From: Gemmatimonadota bacterium
GTDB lineage: Bacteria; Gemmatimonadota; Gemmatimonadetes; Gemmatimonadales; Gemmatimonadaceae
Reading direction: 5' to 3'
NCBI GenBank assembly: GCA_016719105.1
Contig: JADKAQ010000031.1
Location: forward strand, 1 to 64,000
Length of the DNA: 64,000 nucleotides
How positions within the stretch are numbered: the stretch's first letter is position 1; every line of letters begins with the position of its first letter. Below, in pieces: positions 17,876 through 27,300 of the stretch. A program made the position numbers and the translations under genes. The notes below the pieces were generated by a model. That model was given only the letters and a program-made list of their open reading frames with translations. It made no database searches and was not told the DNA's origin.

Positions 17876-18492
17876 CGCCAGACCTGGGTCGCGGGACTGG
17901 CGTTAACCAGCGGGTCAGTAGGTTTTCGAGGAGGGAATCGCCAGTTCCGCGGCGCAGTGGGGATTGGTGGCATTGGTTGCTCTTGCTGACGATGACACTA
18001 CTTGGATTCGGACTCAGGCAGGATCAACGCGAGATATTTGTTCTCCCGACGCGCGATGACTTTCCCGCGTTTCGGCCGAAAGAATGGGACTTTCTGCCCG
18101 TCATCGTGCTCAGGGATTCCGACTGCCTCGAGTTCTTGTGGTTTGCTCGCACCGTCCGACTTCGACTCGCCGAGTCACGCGTGGCTCCGCCGCTCATTCT
18201 ACTCCTCTCGCCATGGCCGTGGCGTACGGCCACGACTCGATCTGCAGAGCTATCGATTCGTAACAGCGGGTTCGAAGTGATCGTGTCGACAGCGAGAATC
18301 GGACAGCTGACACCTCAACACGTGGCGCCTTCCATGGTACTAGTCGATCGGTCGCGTCGCGTGCGGGCAGCGTTCGTCCTACCAACGAGTCCCAGGGAGA
18401 TGTACGACATCATTCGCGCGGCGAAGCAGCTGCTCTCGATCTCAGACACCTACGAGTCATCCGATTCAACCCATGGAGCAGCACTGCGATGA
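17872..18492 (+). CDS. membrane-anchored thioredoxin-like protein with a single Cys, cassette C
   Basis: The GTG at 17872 overlaps the peptide stop (GTGA). It is chosen over upstream starts because those would run through the peptide gene. The protein has 206 residues with an anchor WHWLLLLTMTLLGFGL. The thioredoxin-like part has FLPVIVLRDSDCLEFLWFAR with a single cysteine (C85), then PPLILLLSPW, and a cis-Pro-like VAPSMVLVDRSRRVRAAF. The x-DC-x3-LWFA block is shared with the protein at 9734. No CxxC exists. It overlaps the propeller by ATGA. Confidence 0.72.
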   Translation: MTPDLGRGTGVNQRVSRFSRRESPVPRRSGDWWHWLLLLTMTLLGFGLRQDQREIFVLPTRDDFPAFRPKEWDFLPVIVLRDSDCLEFLWFARTVRLRLAESRVAPPLILLLSPWPWRTATTRSAELSIRNSGFEVIVSTARIGQLTPQHVAPSMVLVDRSRRVRAAFVLPTSPREMYDIIRAAKQLLSISDTYESSDSTHGAALR

Positions 18493-19622
18493 GCACTGCG
18501 AGTGTTTATTCTTTGGCTTCTCTTCTTCTGTGGTTTGTGGGTGCCGTGCGGGTGCCTACATCGGTCGATTCGTTCGCAGTATCCCGGCATGGACTAAGTA
18601 TCCCGGTCGCGTGGGACGGAGCTATCGGGCCGCGCGTCGAGGGCCCTGGTGTCGCTGGGCGCGAGCTGCGGGACGTCCGACTCACCCCTCGCTGGATGAT
18701 TGGCGGTAACCCCGAAGACACAACAATCTTGTTGCCGTTACAACTTCGCGCATCTCGCGAACACTTCCTTGTCTACGATGCGATTGCGCAGCGCTTGCTC
18801 GCGCTCTCTCCTAAGTCTGGCCGCATCGATTGGCGATTCGGGCGTCCCGGCCGCGGGCCGGGAGAGTTCGGCGGTGTTGCCAAGGTCACAGCAAGACGGG
18901 ACGGAGGCGCCTTCGTCGTCGACTTCGCGCTCTCGCGCCTCACCGAGGTTACCGAAGACGGCAAGGAGGGGCCGCGCGTCGACTATCGGCTGGGGGTGAA
19001 TCCAAGGGGGGTCTGCGAAGCCGGGAACACGCACATCCACCTGCGCTCGACCGAAAGCGGCGAGATCGAGCGAGTGCACGTGCCAACGGGCCAGAGGGGT
19101 TCGGAGGATCTCCCATGGCCGGAGCTGCGCGCGTTACCGTCGCTCGTGCGGCAATCCATGATATTTGAGCACCCGCAAGCAGGGGTCTGCATGATTAGCG
19201 TGACGTTCGGTCCCATGTTCGCACTCTTGGACGAAACGGGAGTTCGCGCACGGGCTCGTTGGATCGATGAGATTCCGATGGGACAGGCTAAGGCGCTCGG
19301 CAAAGGCTCCTGGGAGATGCTTCCGAGCACGCAGGGAGCGATGGGCGCCACCGCGGTGGGCAACTCGTTCGCCGTCCTTTTCCGTGGCCGCGGCCCCAAG
19401 CGGGGGCGTTTCGTCGACTTCTACTCGGTCATCGACGCTGGCTACCTGTTCTCCATCGAACTCCCCTTCCCGGCCATCGATATCGCATTCGGCCACGGCC
19501 TGCTCGCGCTCGCAGGCGAGACGGAGGAAGGGGCGCCCTTCGTGCGCGCCTTCTCCGTGATGCCGTCGTTGGAGGGCATGATCACCAAGGCCATGTCAGC
19601 TTCGCGTCGCGTGCAGCGGTAG
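18489..19622 (+). CDS. secreted six-bladed beta-propeller, type I, cassette C
   Basis: A 377-residue protein with a signal peptide (VYSLASLLLWFVGAVRVPT). The blocks of the type are all present: WMIGGNPEDTTILLPLQL, REHFLVYDAIAQRLLALSP, WRFGRPGRGPGEFGGVAKVT, LTEVTEDGK, GVNPRGVCEAGN, DLPWPELRALPSLVRQS, AGVCMISVTFGPMFALLD, LGKGSWEMLPS and LFRGRGPKRGRFVDFYSV. The GVC cysteines are conserved. It is the intact relative of the wrecks at 2693, 11558 and 16787, so this lineage has been copied repeatedly. It is coupled to the thioredoxin-like gene by an ATGA overlap. Confidence 0.83.
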   Translation: MSTASVYSLASLLLWFVGAVRVPTSVDSFAVSRHGLSIPVAWDGAIGPRVEGPGVAGRELRDVRLTPRWMIGGNPEDTTILLPLQLRASREHFLVYDAIAQRLLALSPKSGRIDWRFGRPGRGPGEFGGVAKVTARRDGGAFVVDFALSRLTEVTEDGKEGPRVDYRLGVNPRGVCEAGNTHIHLRSTESGEIERVHVPTGQRGSEDLPWPELRALPSLVRQSMIFEHPQAGVCMISVTFGPMFALLDETGVRARARWIDEIPMGQAKALGKGSWEMLPSTQGAMGATAVGNSFAVLFRGRGPKRGRFVDFYSVIDAGYLFSIELPFPAIDIAFGHGLLALAGETEEGAPFVRAFSVMPSLEGMITKAMSASRRVQR

Positions 19623-19786
19623 TACTGCTCCTCAATCGCTTTGTTGGGTTCCCTCGCCCCGCCTCAGCCGAACAGGCAACCTTTTTTCTCTTTCCCGCGA
19701 CATATGTAGAAGTCACCCCACAACTCCCCCCGACTCGCCCCGTGGCCGTACATTCGCTCCGTGAAGCGCCTCACTCTCCCGACGCC

Positions 19787-21001
19787 ATGACGGCCACCGT
19801 TCGCCTCGTCCCTCCCCGCGCCCGTGCGCGCGCGCGGCTCTGTGTTCACGCGACCGCCCTCGCCGGCGCCCTCCTGAGCACGCTCACCGCCTGCGACAAG
19901 CTCCGCGGCGCCGCCACCAGCGACTCCGCCGCCGCCGACTCCGCCGCGGCAGCCGGCGACACTTCCGCCACCCCGCGCACCGCGATGGCGCTCCCGGTCG
20001 CGGTCACCGCGGTTCGCGACGGCGATCTGGTCCTCTCCGTCACCACCACCGGCCAGGTTCGCTCCGACGGCGAAGCGCTCCTCAAGGCCGAAGTGGCCGG
20101 CACCGTCGAGAAGGTCCTCGTGCACCCCGGCGATCGTGTTAGGCGCGGTGCGCCGCTGGTCACGCTCGACCCGCGCCCCTTCGACCTCGCGGTCGCTGAG
20201 GCGCAGGCGGCGGTCGACGAGGCGCAGGTGCGTTACTACGACGCCGTCGCCCCCGACTCGATCGTGCTCGGCCGCCCCCCGAGCGATGACCAGCGCCGCA
20301 TCGCGCTCACCCGCTCCGGTCTCCAAACCGCACGCGTGCGGCTCGACCGCGCGCGGCTCGACCGCGAGCGCGCCACGATCACCGCTCCGTACGACGGGAT
20401 GGTGGACCGCGTCGACGTGTCGCAAGGCGAACGTGTGGCCGCCGGTGGCAACATCACGCGAGTCGTGAACCTCAACGCGCTCCGCATCGAGGCCAACGTC
20501 CTCGAGCACGATCTCCCGCTGATCAAGGAAGGGGGGAACGCCCTCATCACCTCGGCCGCTGCCCCTGACGAGCAGGTGACTGGGCGCATCAGCGCGGTGC
20601 TCCCGGTGATCGACTCGACCACCCGCTCGGGGCGAGCCTATGTACGCCTTGCCGGAGGCGGCAAGCTGCGCCCCGGGATGTACGCCGACGTGCGCCTCGA
20701 GGCCTCCCGCCTCACCAATCGCCGCCTGGTCCCGGCCCGCGCCGTCATCGAACGCGACGGCCGCCCCCTGGTCTTCGTGGTGAAGGACGGCCGCGCCCAG
20801 TGGGTCTACATCCTCCCGGGGCGCACCAACGGCATCGAGACGGAAGTGCTGCCAGACTCCTCGTCGGGGCTGCTTCCGGTGGAAGTCGGCGACGACGTGA
20901 TCGTCGAGGGGCACCTGACGTTGACGCATGATGCGCCGGTGCGCGTGGTGCAAGCCGAGGAGCCGAAAAAGAAGACGGTAGGCAGAGCCAAGAGCGAGTA
21001 A
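19787..21001 (+). CDS. RND efflux periplasmic adaptor (membrane fusion protein)
   Basis: A 404-residue lipoprotein adaptor. The ATG at 19787 gives a signal peptide with lipobox (LLSTLTAC). A biotinyl-lipoyl-like hairpin follows (VRSDGEALLKAEVAGTVEKV, VHPGDRVRRGAPLVTLD), then a helical hairpin (FDLAVAEAQAAVDEAQVRYY), the second lipoyl half (ITAPYDGMVDRVDVSQGERV), and a beta-barrel and proximal domain (LRPGMYADVRLEA). It links an inner-membrane RND pump to an outer-membrane channel. It is upstream of two pump genes; no TolC-like gene is in the window. A Ser/Ala-rich linker follows the lipid anchor. Confidence 0.9.
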   Translation: MTATVRLVPPRARARARLCVHATALAGALLSTLTACDKLRGAATSDSAAADSAAAAGDTSATPRTAMALPVAVTAVRDGDLVLSVTTTGQVRSDGEALLKAEVAGTVEKVLVHPGDRVRRGAPLVTLDPRPFDLAVAEAQAAVDEAQVRYYDAVAPDSIVLGRPPSDDQRRIALTRSGLQTARVRLDRARLDRERATITAPYDGMVDRVDVSQGERVAAGGNITRVVNLNALRIEANVLEHDLPLIKEGGNALITSAAAPDEQVTGRISAVLPVIDSTTRSGRAYVRLAGGGKLRPGMYADVRLEASRLTNRRLVPARAVIERDGRPLVFVVKDGRAQWVYILPGRTNGIETEVLPDSSSGLLPVEVGDDVIVEGHLTLTHDAPVRVVQAEEPKKKTVGRAKSE

Positions 21002-21047
21002 CTGCTCGGAACACGACGCGCACCACCGCCGCACCGCGCACTCCAAA

Positions 21048-21081
21048 CTCGTCTTCTCGTCTTCTCGTCTTCCCGTCTTCT
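21048..21081. repeat. short CTTCTCGTCTTCCCGTC-type repeat
   Basis: A tandem array of CTTCTCGT/CTTCCCGT octamers between the adaptor and the first pump. It is the inverse of the arrays inside the pump gene at 22547-22584 and 24123-24161 and matches the strand of those at 24243 and 24301. Confidence 0.85.
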
Positions 21082-21094
21082 AGAGCAAGACTCC

Positions 21095-24000
21095 GTGTCT
21101 CTCGCCCGATCTGCTGTAACCCGCCCCGTCACCACGATCGCCAGCGTCCTCGCGATCGTGTTGTTAGGCAGCGTGTCCCTCGGTCGCACCCCGGTCTCGC
21201 TCCTCCCCGACGTGCAGCTCCCGGTGCTGACCATCCGCACGCTCTACACCGGGGCGGCCGCCGAGGAGGTGTCGCGGTTCATCGCCGAGCCGGTGGAAGA
21301 GGCGATTGCCGCCACGCCGGGGCTGGTGGAGCTGCGTTCCGTCAGTCGCAACGGCGAGGCCACCACCACGGCGCGCTTTGCCTGGGGGACGGACATGCAG
21401 ACGACGCTGCTCAACGTGCGCGAGCGGCTCGACAACGCTCGATCGCAGCTCCCCGAGCGCGCCGAGCGGCCGACGCTGCTCACCAGCGACCCGGGAGAGC
21501 GGCCGATCGCGGTGCTCTCGATGTCGATCGCCGGCGACATGCGGCAGCTCGCGCGCACGGCAGAAGACGTGCATGCGCGGCGACTGGAGCAGATCGCGGG
21601 TGTGGCGTCGGTCGCCGTCGTGGGCGCCCCCGAGGACGAAGTGCGTATCGAGGTCGATCCAGCGCGCATGCGCGCCCTCTCCCTCACCCCGAACGACGTC
21701 TCGGCCGCCATTCGCGCGGCCAACGTGAGCGGCGTGGGGGGGACGATCAGGCGCGGGCAGTTCCGATTTTCGGTGCGCACGCTCACCGAGTTCCGCTCGC
21801 CTGACGAGATCCGCGACGTCCCGGTGGGGCCGACAGGTGCAGGGATCACGCTCAAGGACCTGGCGACCGTCACCACGACCATCGCCGACCCCAAGACGCT
21901 CACCCGGTTCGACTCCAAGCCGGCGGTGGGGTTGGTGGTCTACAAGGACGCCGGGGCCAACACGGTCGCGGTGACGGGGGAGATCAACAAGGTCGCCGAC
22001 CAGCTGCGCAAGGAATTCCCCGCCATCGGGCTCACCCTGGTGGCGGCGCAGGCCACGTTCGTAGTCGACGCGCTCTCCAACCTGGGGCAGGAGATCTTCA
22101 TCGGCGGGGCGCTGTCGCTCCTGGTGATCCTCCTTTTTCTGCGCGACTGGCGCATGTCGCTGGCCATCGCCACGATGATCCCGCTCTCGGTCCTGCTGGC
22201 ATTGGTGATCCTTCAGGCGCTGAACGTGACGATCAACGTTCTCTCGCTGGGCGGGTTGGCGTTAGGCGTGGGGCTCCTGGTGGACAACGCGATCGTGGTG
22301 GCCGAGGCGGCGGCGCGCAAGCGCGAGGAAGGGATGTCGCTGTTCGATGCGGCGATCGAGGCGACGGAAGAGGTGAGCGGGCCGCTGATCGCGGGGACGC
22401 TGACGACGCTGCTGGTGTTTGGGCCGATCATCTTTGTCCGGGGACTCGCGGCGGCGTTGTTTCGGGACTTGTCGCTCTCCGTCGTCACCAGTGTGGGCGC
22501 TTCTTTGGTGCTGGCCCTCACGCTGATGCCGGTCATGATCGTGGGGAGAAGACGGGAAGACGAGAAGACGAGAAGACGAGAGAACGATCCTCGGTCTTCT
22601 TTGACTCGGCTGGGGGGGTGGGCGGAGGCCTGGTATGAGAGGGGGATGCGGTGGGCGTTGCGGAATCCTGGGCCGGTGTTTGGGGTGGCGATTGCCTCCG
22701 TTGCGCTGACCGTCTGGGTGCTCGGGCGGATTCCTCGTGAAATTCTGCCGCAGGTTGATGAGGGGATGGTCGTCGCGTCGGTGCACCTCCCCGAAGGGAC
22801 CGCCATCGAGGCGACCACGCAGCAGGTGGCGCGCATCGAAGATGCGGCCCGGGCGTTAGGCGCGAAGGGGATCTACTCGCGCGTGGGGATCGCCACCGAT
22901 GAAGAGATCCTCGCTGGCGCGGAGCCGGGGTCGTCGGCCACGGCGCAGTTGCTCGTCCCGGTTCCCGAGGGGCAGAAGGCGGCGACCTTTGCCGACAAGT
23001 TGCGCGCGGCGGTCCCCGATCTCGCGGCCGGCGCGCTGGCGCTCGATCTCGCCGGGCAGTCCGAATTCGGGTCGCTCATCGGGCGCGAAGGGCGCCTGGT
23101 GCGCGTGGAGATGAGCGCGCGCACGTTGACCGAAGCCGCCCGCTGGGCCGACTCGGCGCGCGCGCGGCTGCAGAAGCTCCCGTCCCTCGCCGACGTGCGC
23201 GACCCTAACGGCGGGACGCAGCCGGTGGTGGAGATCACGCTGCAGCGCAACCTCCTGGCCGAACGCGGCATCTCCGTCGAGGCGGTGTCCAACGCCCTGG
23301 CCGGTGGGCTGGGCGGGGTGGAGTCGAGCGACTACCGCGAGACCGATCGCCGCACGCCGATCTCGGTGCGCTTTGCGGGGGTCAAGAACGAAGACCTGGC
23401 CGAGGCAATGGCGACGCCGGTGAAGGGGGTGCCGATCGCGCAGCTCGTTAGGGCCGAGGAGCGGCAGGCACCGATCGAGGTGGTGCGCGTGGGGCAGCGC
23501 CCGGTGGCCGTGGTCGAAGGGCTCATCGAGAGCGGCGGCACGCGCACCGCCGCCGAGGATGTGCGCGCGACGATGACCGCGATGCGGTTCCCGTCCGGGG
23601 TGACGTGGGAAGTGAGCGGCGCCGACACGGAGCAGGAGCGCACCACGAGCGAACTGACGCTGGTGGCGTGGCTGTCGGTGGCGCTGGTCTTTCTGGTGCT
23701 GGCGGGGGAGTTCGCGTCGTTCACGGTGCCGCTGGTGGTCATGCTGACCGTCCCCCTTGCAGCAGTCGGCGGGATTCTCTTCCTCTACGTCACCGGTCAA
23801 TCACTCAACGCCGTCGCCCTCATCGGGATCGTGGTGATGATCGGCATGGCCGACAACGAGGCGGTGGTGAAGCTCGATGCCATCCGTCGCTTCCGCGAGG
23901 AAGGGCACAGCATCGAGGAGGCGATCATGCTCGGCGGGCACCAGCGCCTGCGGGCGATCGCGATGACGAGCATCACCACGATCACCGGCGTGCTGCCGCT

Positions 24001-24205
24001 GGTCTTTGGGTGGGGGAGCGGCGGGGCGCTGTACCAGCCGTTGGCGGCGGGGGTGATCGGAGGGAGCATAAGTGCGCTCCTCGTCACCTTCTTCCTCCTT
24101 CCCACGGCGTATGCGGTGCTTGAGAGAAGACGGGAAGACGGGAAGACGGGAAGACGAGAAGGGGCGTCGTTGGTTGGAGGGGAGGTGGCTCGTGGCGAAC
24201 AGTAG
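21095..24205 (+). CDS. RND efflux permease
   Basis: 1036 residues from a GTG, the usual length of hydrophobe/amphiphile efflux RND pumps. TM1 (TTIASVLAIVLLGSVSL), two periplasmic lobes and twelve membrane segments are visible. TM4 reads GLALGVGLLVDNAIVVAEAA, keeping only one of the two aspartates of AcrB (DN instead of DD). TM10 (GIVVMIGMADNEAVVKLD) has no AcrB-like lysine at the usual site. Two insertions of the same repeat encode RRREDEKTRRRE after TM6 (about residue 486) and RRREDGKTGRRE after TM12 (about residue 1010), at symmetric points of the two halves. The substrate is unknown. Confidence 0.9.
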   Translation: MSLARSAVTRPVTTIASVLAIVLLGSVSLGRTPVSLLPDVQLPVLTIRTLYTGAAAEEVSRFIAEPVEEAIAATPGLVELRSVSRNGEATTTARFAWGTDMQTTLLNVRERLDNARSQLPERAERPTLLTSDPGERPIAVLSMSIAGDMRQLARTAEDVHARRLEQIAGVASVAVVGAPEDEVRIEVDPARMRALSLTPNDVSAAIRAANVSGVGGTIRRGQFRFSVRTLTEFRSPDEIRDVPVGPTGAGITLKDLATVTTTIADPKTLTRFDSKPAVGLVVYKDAGANTVAVTGEINKVADQLRKEFPAIGLTLVAAQATFVVDALSNLGQEIFIGGALSLLVILLFLRDWRMSLAIATMIPLSVLLALVILQALNVTINVLSLGGLALGVGLLVDNAIVVAEAAARKREEGMSLFDAAIEATEEVSGPLIAGTLTTLLVFGPIIFVRGLAAALFRDLSLSVVTSVGASLVLALTLMPVMIVGRRREDEKTRRRENDPRSSLTRLGGWAEAWYERGMRWALRNPGPVFGVAIASVALTVWVLGRIPREILPQVDEGMVVASVHLPEGTAIEATTQQVARIEDAARALGAKGIYSRVGIATDEEILAGAEPGSSATAQLLVPVPEGQKAATFADKLRAAVPDLAAGALALDLAGQSEFGSLIGREGRLVRVEMSARTLTEAARWADSARARLQKLPSLADVRDPNGGTQPVVEITLQRNLLAERGISVEAVSNALAGGLGGVESSDYRETDRRTPISVRFAGVKNEDLAEAMATPVKGVPIAQLVRAEERQAPIEVVRVGQRPVAVVEGLIESGGTRTAAEDVRATMTAMRFPSGVTWEVSGADTEQERTTSELTLVAWLSVALVFLVLAGEFASFTVPLVVMLTVPLAAVGGILFLYVTGQSLNAVALIGIVVMIGMADNEAVVKLDAIRRFREEGHSIEEAIMLGGHQRLRAIAMTSITTITGVLPLVFGWGSGGALYQPLAAGVIGGSISALLVTFFLLPTAYAVLERRREDGKTGRREGASLVGGEVARGEQ
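22547..22584. repeat. in-gene copy of the GAAGACGGGAAGACGAG repeat
   Basis: Tandem GAAGACGA/GAAGACGG units inside the RND gene. They are in frame and add a charged cytoplasmic segment (RRREDEKTRRRE) after TM6. Confidence 0.85.
24123..24161. repeat. in-gene copy of the GAAGACGGGAAGACGAG repeat, C-terminal
   Basis: Tandem units at the 3' end of the RND gene, in the same frame as the first copy (RRREDGKTGRRE after TM12). About 29 bases are an exact inverse of the array at 24301-24331, so transcript across this junction could form a long hairpin. Confidence 0.85.
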
Positions 24206-24242
24206 CCTCTCCCGCCGAGTGCCCGCCCCCTCGACGCTCCCA

Positions 24243-24331
24243 CTCGTCTTCTCGTCTTTTTTTTTTTTCTTTTTTTTTTTCCCTTTTTTCCCGCCCTCCC
24301 TTCTTCTCGTCTTCCCGTCTTCCCGTCTTCC
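24243..24331. repeat. repeat arrays flanking a T/C-rich tract
   Basis: The motif CTCGTCTTCTCGTC at 24243 leads into a homopolymer-like T tract with a few C (24256-24291). A longer array of CTTCCCGT units follows (24301-24331) and ends eight bases before the next pump gene. The T tract is unusual in this GC-rich context and may be error-prone in sequencing. Confidence 0.8.
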
Positions 24332-24338
24332 AGGCCCC

Positions 24339-27300
24339 ATGATAAGGGCCGCCGTTTCCCGCCCAGCAGTGGTATGGGCTGCCGCGGTCACGCTGCTGCT
24401 GGCGGGGCTGGTGGCGTTCACCCGCCTCCCCCTCGCCACGCGCACCACCATCGAGCTGCCGCGCCTCTCGATCACCTCCACGTGGACGGGCGCCAGCGCC
24501 GAGCTGGTCGAGATGTACGTCTCGTCGCCCGTGGAGGCGGCGATCCAGTCGGTGCGTGGGGTGCGCAAGACACGCTCCGAGTCGTCCGAGGATGGGTCGC
24601 GCATCACCGTCGAGCTCGAGCCTAACGCCGACGTCCAGATTGCGCGCCTCTCGATCCTCGAGCGCATCGAACTCCTGCGCAAGGATTTCCCGCCGGGGGT
24701 CACTTCGCCGCGGGTGAGCAACTACGTCCCCGAGGAGTTGTCCGAGGAAGACCTCCTCACCCTCACCATCTCCGGCCCCTACACCGCCGGGACGCTGCAG
24801 AAGATCGCCGACGAGCAGGTGGAGCCGCGGCTGAGTGCGGTTCCGGGGGTCGGCAACATCAGCGTACAGGGCGGAACGGAGCCCGGCGTCTCGGTCACGT
24901 ACGACCCCGCCCTGCTGCGCCAGCTCGGGATCTCGCCGCAGGCGTTAGGCGACGCCCTCACCGGGGCGCGCGTAGTGCAGGCGCTGGGGAAGGAGCAGCG
25001 CGGCAACACCGAACGCCCGGTAGTGCTACGCGACCAGCCTCAGGCGGTGGAGGACCTGGCCAACCTCCCGATCCTCGGGCGCGGCGGCGAGCCGTTCGCG
25101 TTAGGGTCGCTGGCCTCGGTGCGTCCGGAGGAAGACGCCCGCGGCTTCTTCTTCCGCATCAACGGGCAGCCGGCCATCGCCATCGGCGTGTCGCGCCTGG
25201 CCGGCGCCGATGCCATCAAGACCGCCGGCGCCGTGAAGCAGGCGCTCGACGACATCGAGCGGCGCCTGCCGACGGCGGTCAAGCTGCAGGTCGTGTACGA
25301 CGACTCCGTCGAACTGGCCAAGCAGTTGCGTGACCTGCTCATTCGCGGCTCGATCGCCTTCGGACTGGTGCTCGTCGTCCTGCTCGCCCTCTTGCGCGAC
25401 TGGCGCGGGACGGGCCTGGTGATGCTCTCGGCGTCGGTCTCGGTGGCCGGGACCGCGCTCCTCCTGTACGTCTTCGACGTTCCGGCCAACCTGCTCACGC
25501 TCGCCGGACTGGCGATGGGGGTCGGGATCCTGGTGCAGGACGGGCTCATCGTGATGGACCGGTTGGGTACCGTCCCCGACACGCCGGACGATCGCGCCCG
25601 CGTGGCGCGCGCGATTGCCCCGGCGGTCACCGGCGCCACGCTCACCACCGCGGTGGTGCTCTTCCCCTTCCTGTACCTGCAGGGGAACGCCCGCGCCGCG
25701 TTCGTCCCGTTTGCCAGTGCCTTCACGATCGCGTTGGGGTGGTCGCTCATTGCCTCGGTGGTGATGATCCCGGCGCTCGCCCGCGGGCACCGGGTGCACG
25801 AAGCGGCCTTTCCGCGCTCGCGCCGCGCCTACGCGCGCCTGGTCCTCGCGGTGATGCGCTGGCGCTGGGTCACGCTCTCGCTCACCGTCGCCACGTTAGG
25901 CGTGCTGACGTGGGGGTTCATCAAGAAGGTCCCGCGCCTCTCGTTCAGCGGCTTCGGCGAGCAACGCACCACCCTCACGGCCTTCGTCAACTTTCCCCGC
26001 GGCTCCGACCCCGCGTCGCTCGACGCGGCGATGCGCGAGCTGGAGGCGCAGGTGGTGGGGCGCCCTGGGGTGGAGCAGGTCACGGCCCAGACCTACGGCG
26101 GCTTTGGCGCGGGGATGCGCGTCCTCTTCCGGCGCGACGCCGAGTACTCGGCGATCCCGCAGGAGCTGGAGGAGGCGCTCACGCAGCGCGCCGTGTTCAT
26201 CGGCGGGGCGTCGATCTCGGTGCGCGGGCAGGGGCCGGGCTTCTCGTCAGGCATGGGCGGGGTGTCATCGGCCACCTTCCGCATCAAGATCCTCGGCTAC
26301 TCCTTCAGCGGCGTCGAGCGGCTGGCGCTCGATCTCAAGGAGCGACTCGAGCGCATCCCGCGCGTGCGCGACGTCGACATCAACTCGTCGTCGTTCTTCT
26401 CGACGGGCAAGGCGTACGCCGTGACCATCGAACCCGATCGCGCCGCGCTGGAGCGCTACGGCGTGACCGCGGCCGACTTCTCGCGTGCCGTCTCGCGCGA
26501 GGTGCGCGGCCCCGTCGGTCGCCAGCTGCTGGAGATCGGCGGTGACGAGATTCCGGTGACGGTCAAGGCGAAGGGGGCGCGCGACCGTTCGCTCGACGAC
26601 CTGCGCGCCGCCATCGTCCCCAATCCCGGCGGGGCCCCCGTCACCATCGGTTCGCTCTCGGCGGTCGACGAGCGCGAGGCGCTGAGCGCGATCTCGCGCG
26701 AGGACCAGCAGTACGTGCGCATCGTGGCGTACGAGTTCCGCGGCCCCAACAAGCTGGCGCAGCGCACGCACGATGCCTTCATGAAGTCGATCTCCGTCCC
26801 GCCGGGCTACTCGGCGGCCGATGCCGGCTTCGGCTTCTTCGAGCCAGACGAAAGCGAGCAGGGGCTGTGGCTCGTCTTCGCCATCGGGGTCACGCTGGTG
26901 CTGCTCACCGTGGCGATCGTCTTCGACTCGGTGTGGGGGGCGGCGATGGTCTTCCTCTCGCTCCCGGTGGCGTTAGGCGGGGTGATCGCGGCGTTCTGGA
27001 TGGCCGGGGCCGCCTTCACGCGCGAAGCCGCGGTTGGGGTGATCCTGGTGGTGGGGCTGGCGGTGCACCAGGCGATCCTGATGATCGACGCCGCGTTGCA
27101 GCGCCGCCGGGCCGGGACGGTCAATCGCCAGCTGCACCGCCTCACTCCGTTGCGCACACTGCGCGCGGCGGTGGACCGCTCGGGGATGATCGTCCTGGTG
27201 ACGCTGGCCTCGCTCGCCTCGCTCCTCCCGCTGGCGGTGGGGGAGAAGACCGACACGCTCTTTGGCGCGATTGCCCTGGCCACGGCCGGCGGGACGCTGG

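Noticed and set aside
21048..24331. GAAGAC arrays considered as a CRISPR-like array
   Set aside because: Units are contiguous octamers without spacers and no cas genes are present.
24072..24338. N-terminal extension of the second RND pump
   Set aside because: It overlaps the end of the first pump and translates the repeat and T tract into poly-Phe; the ATG at 24339 begins the normal first helix.
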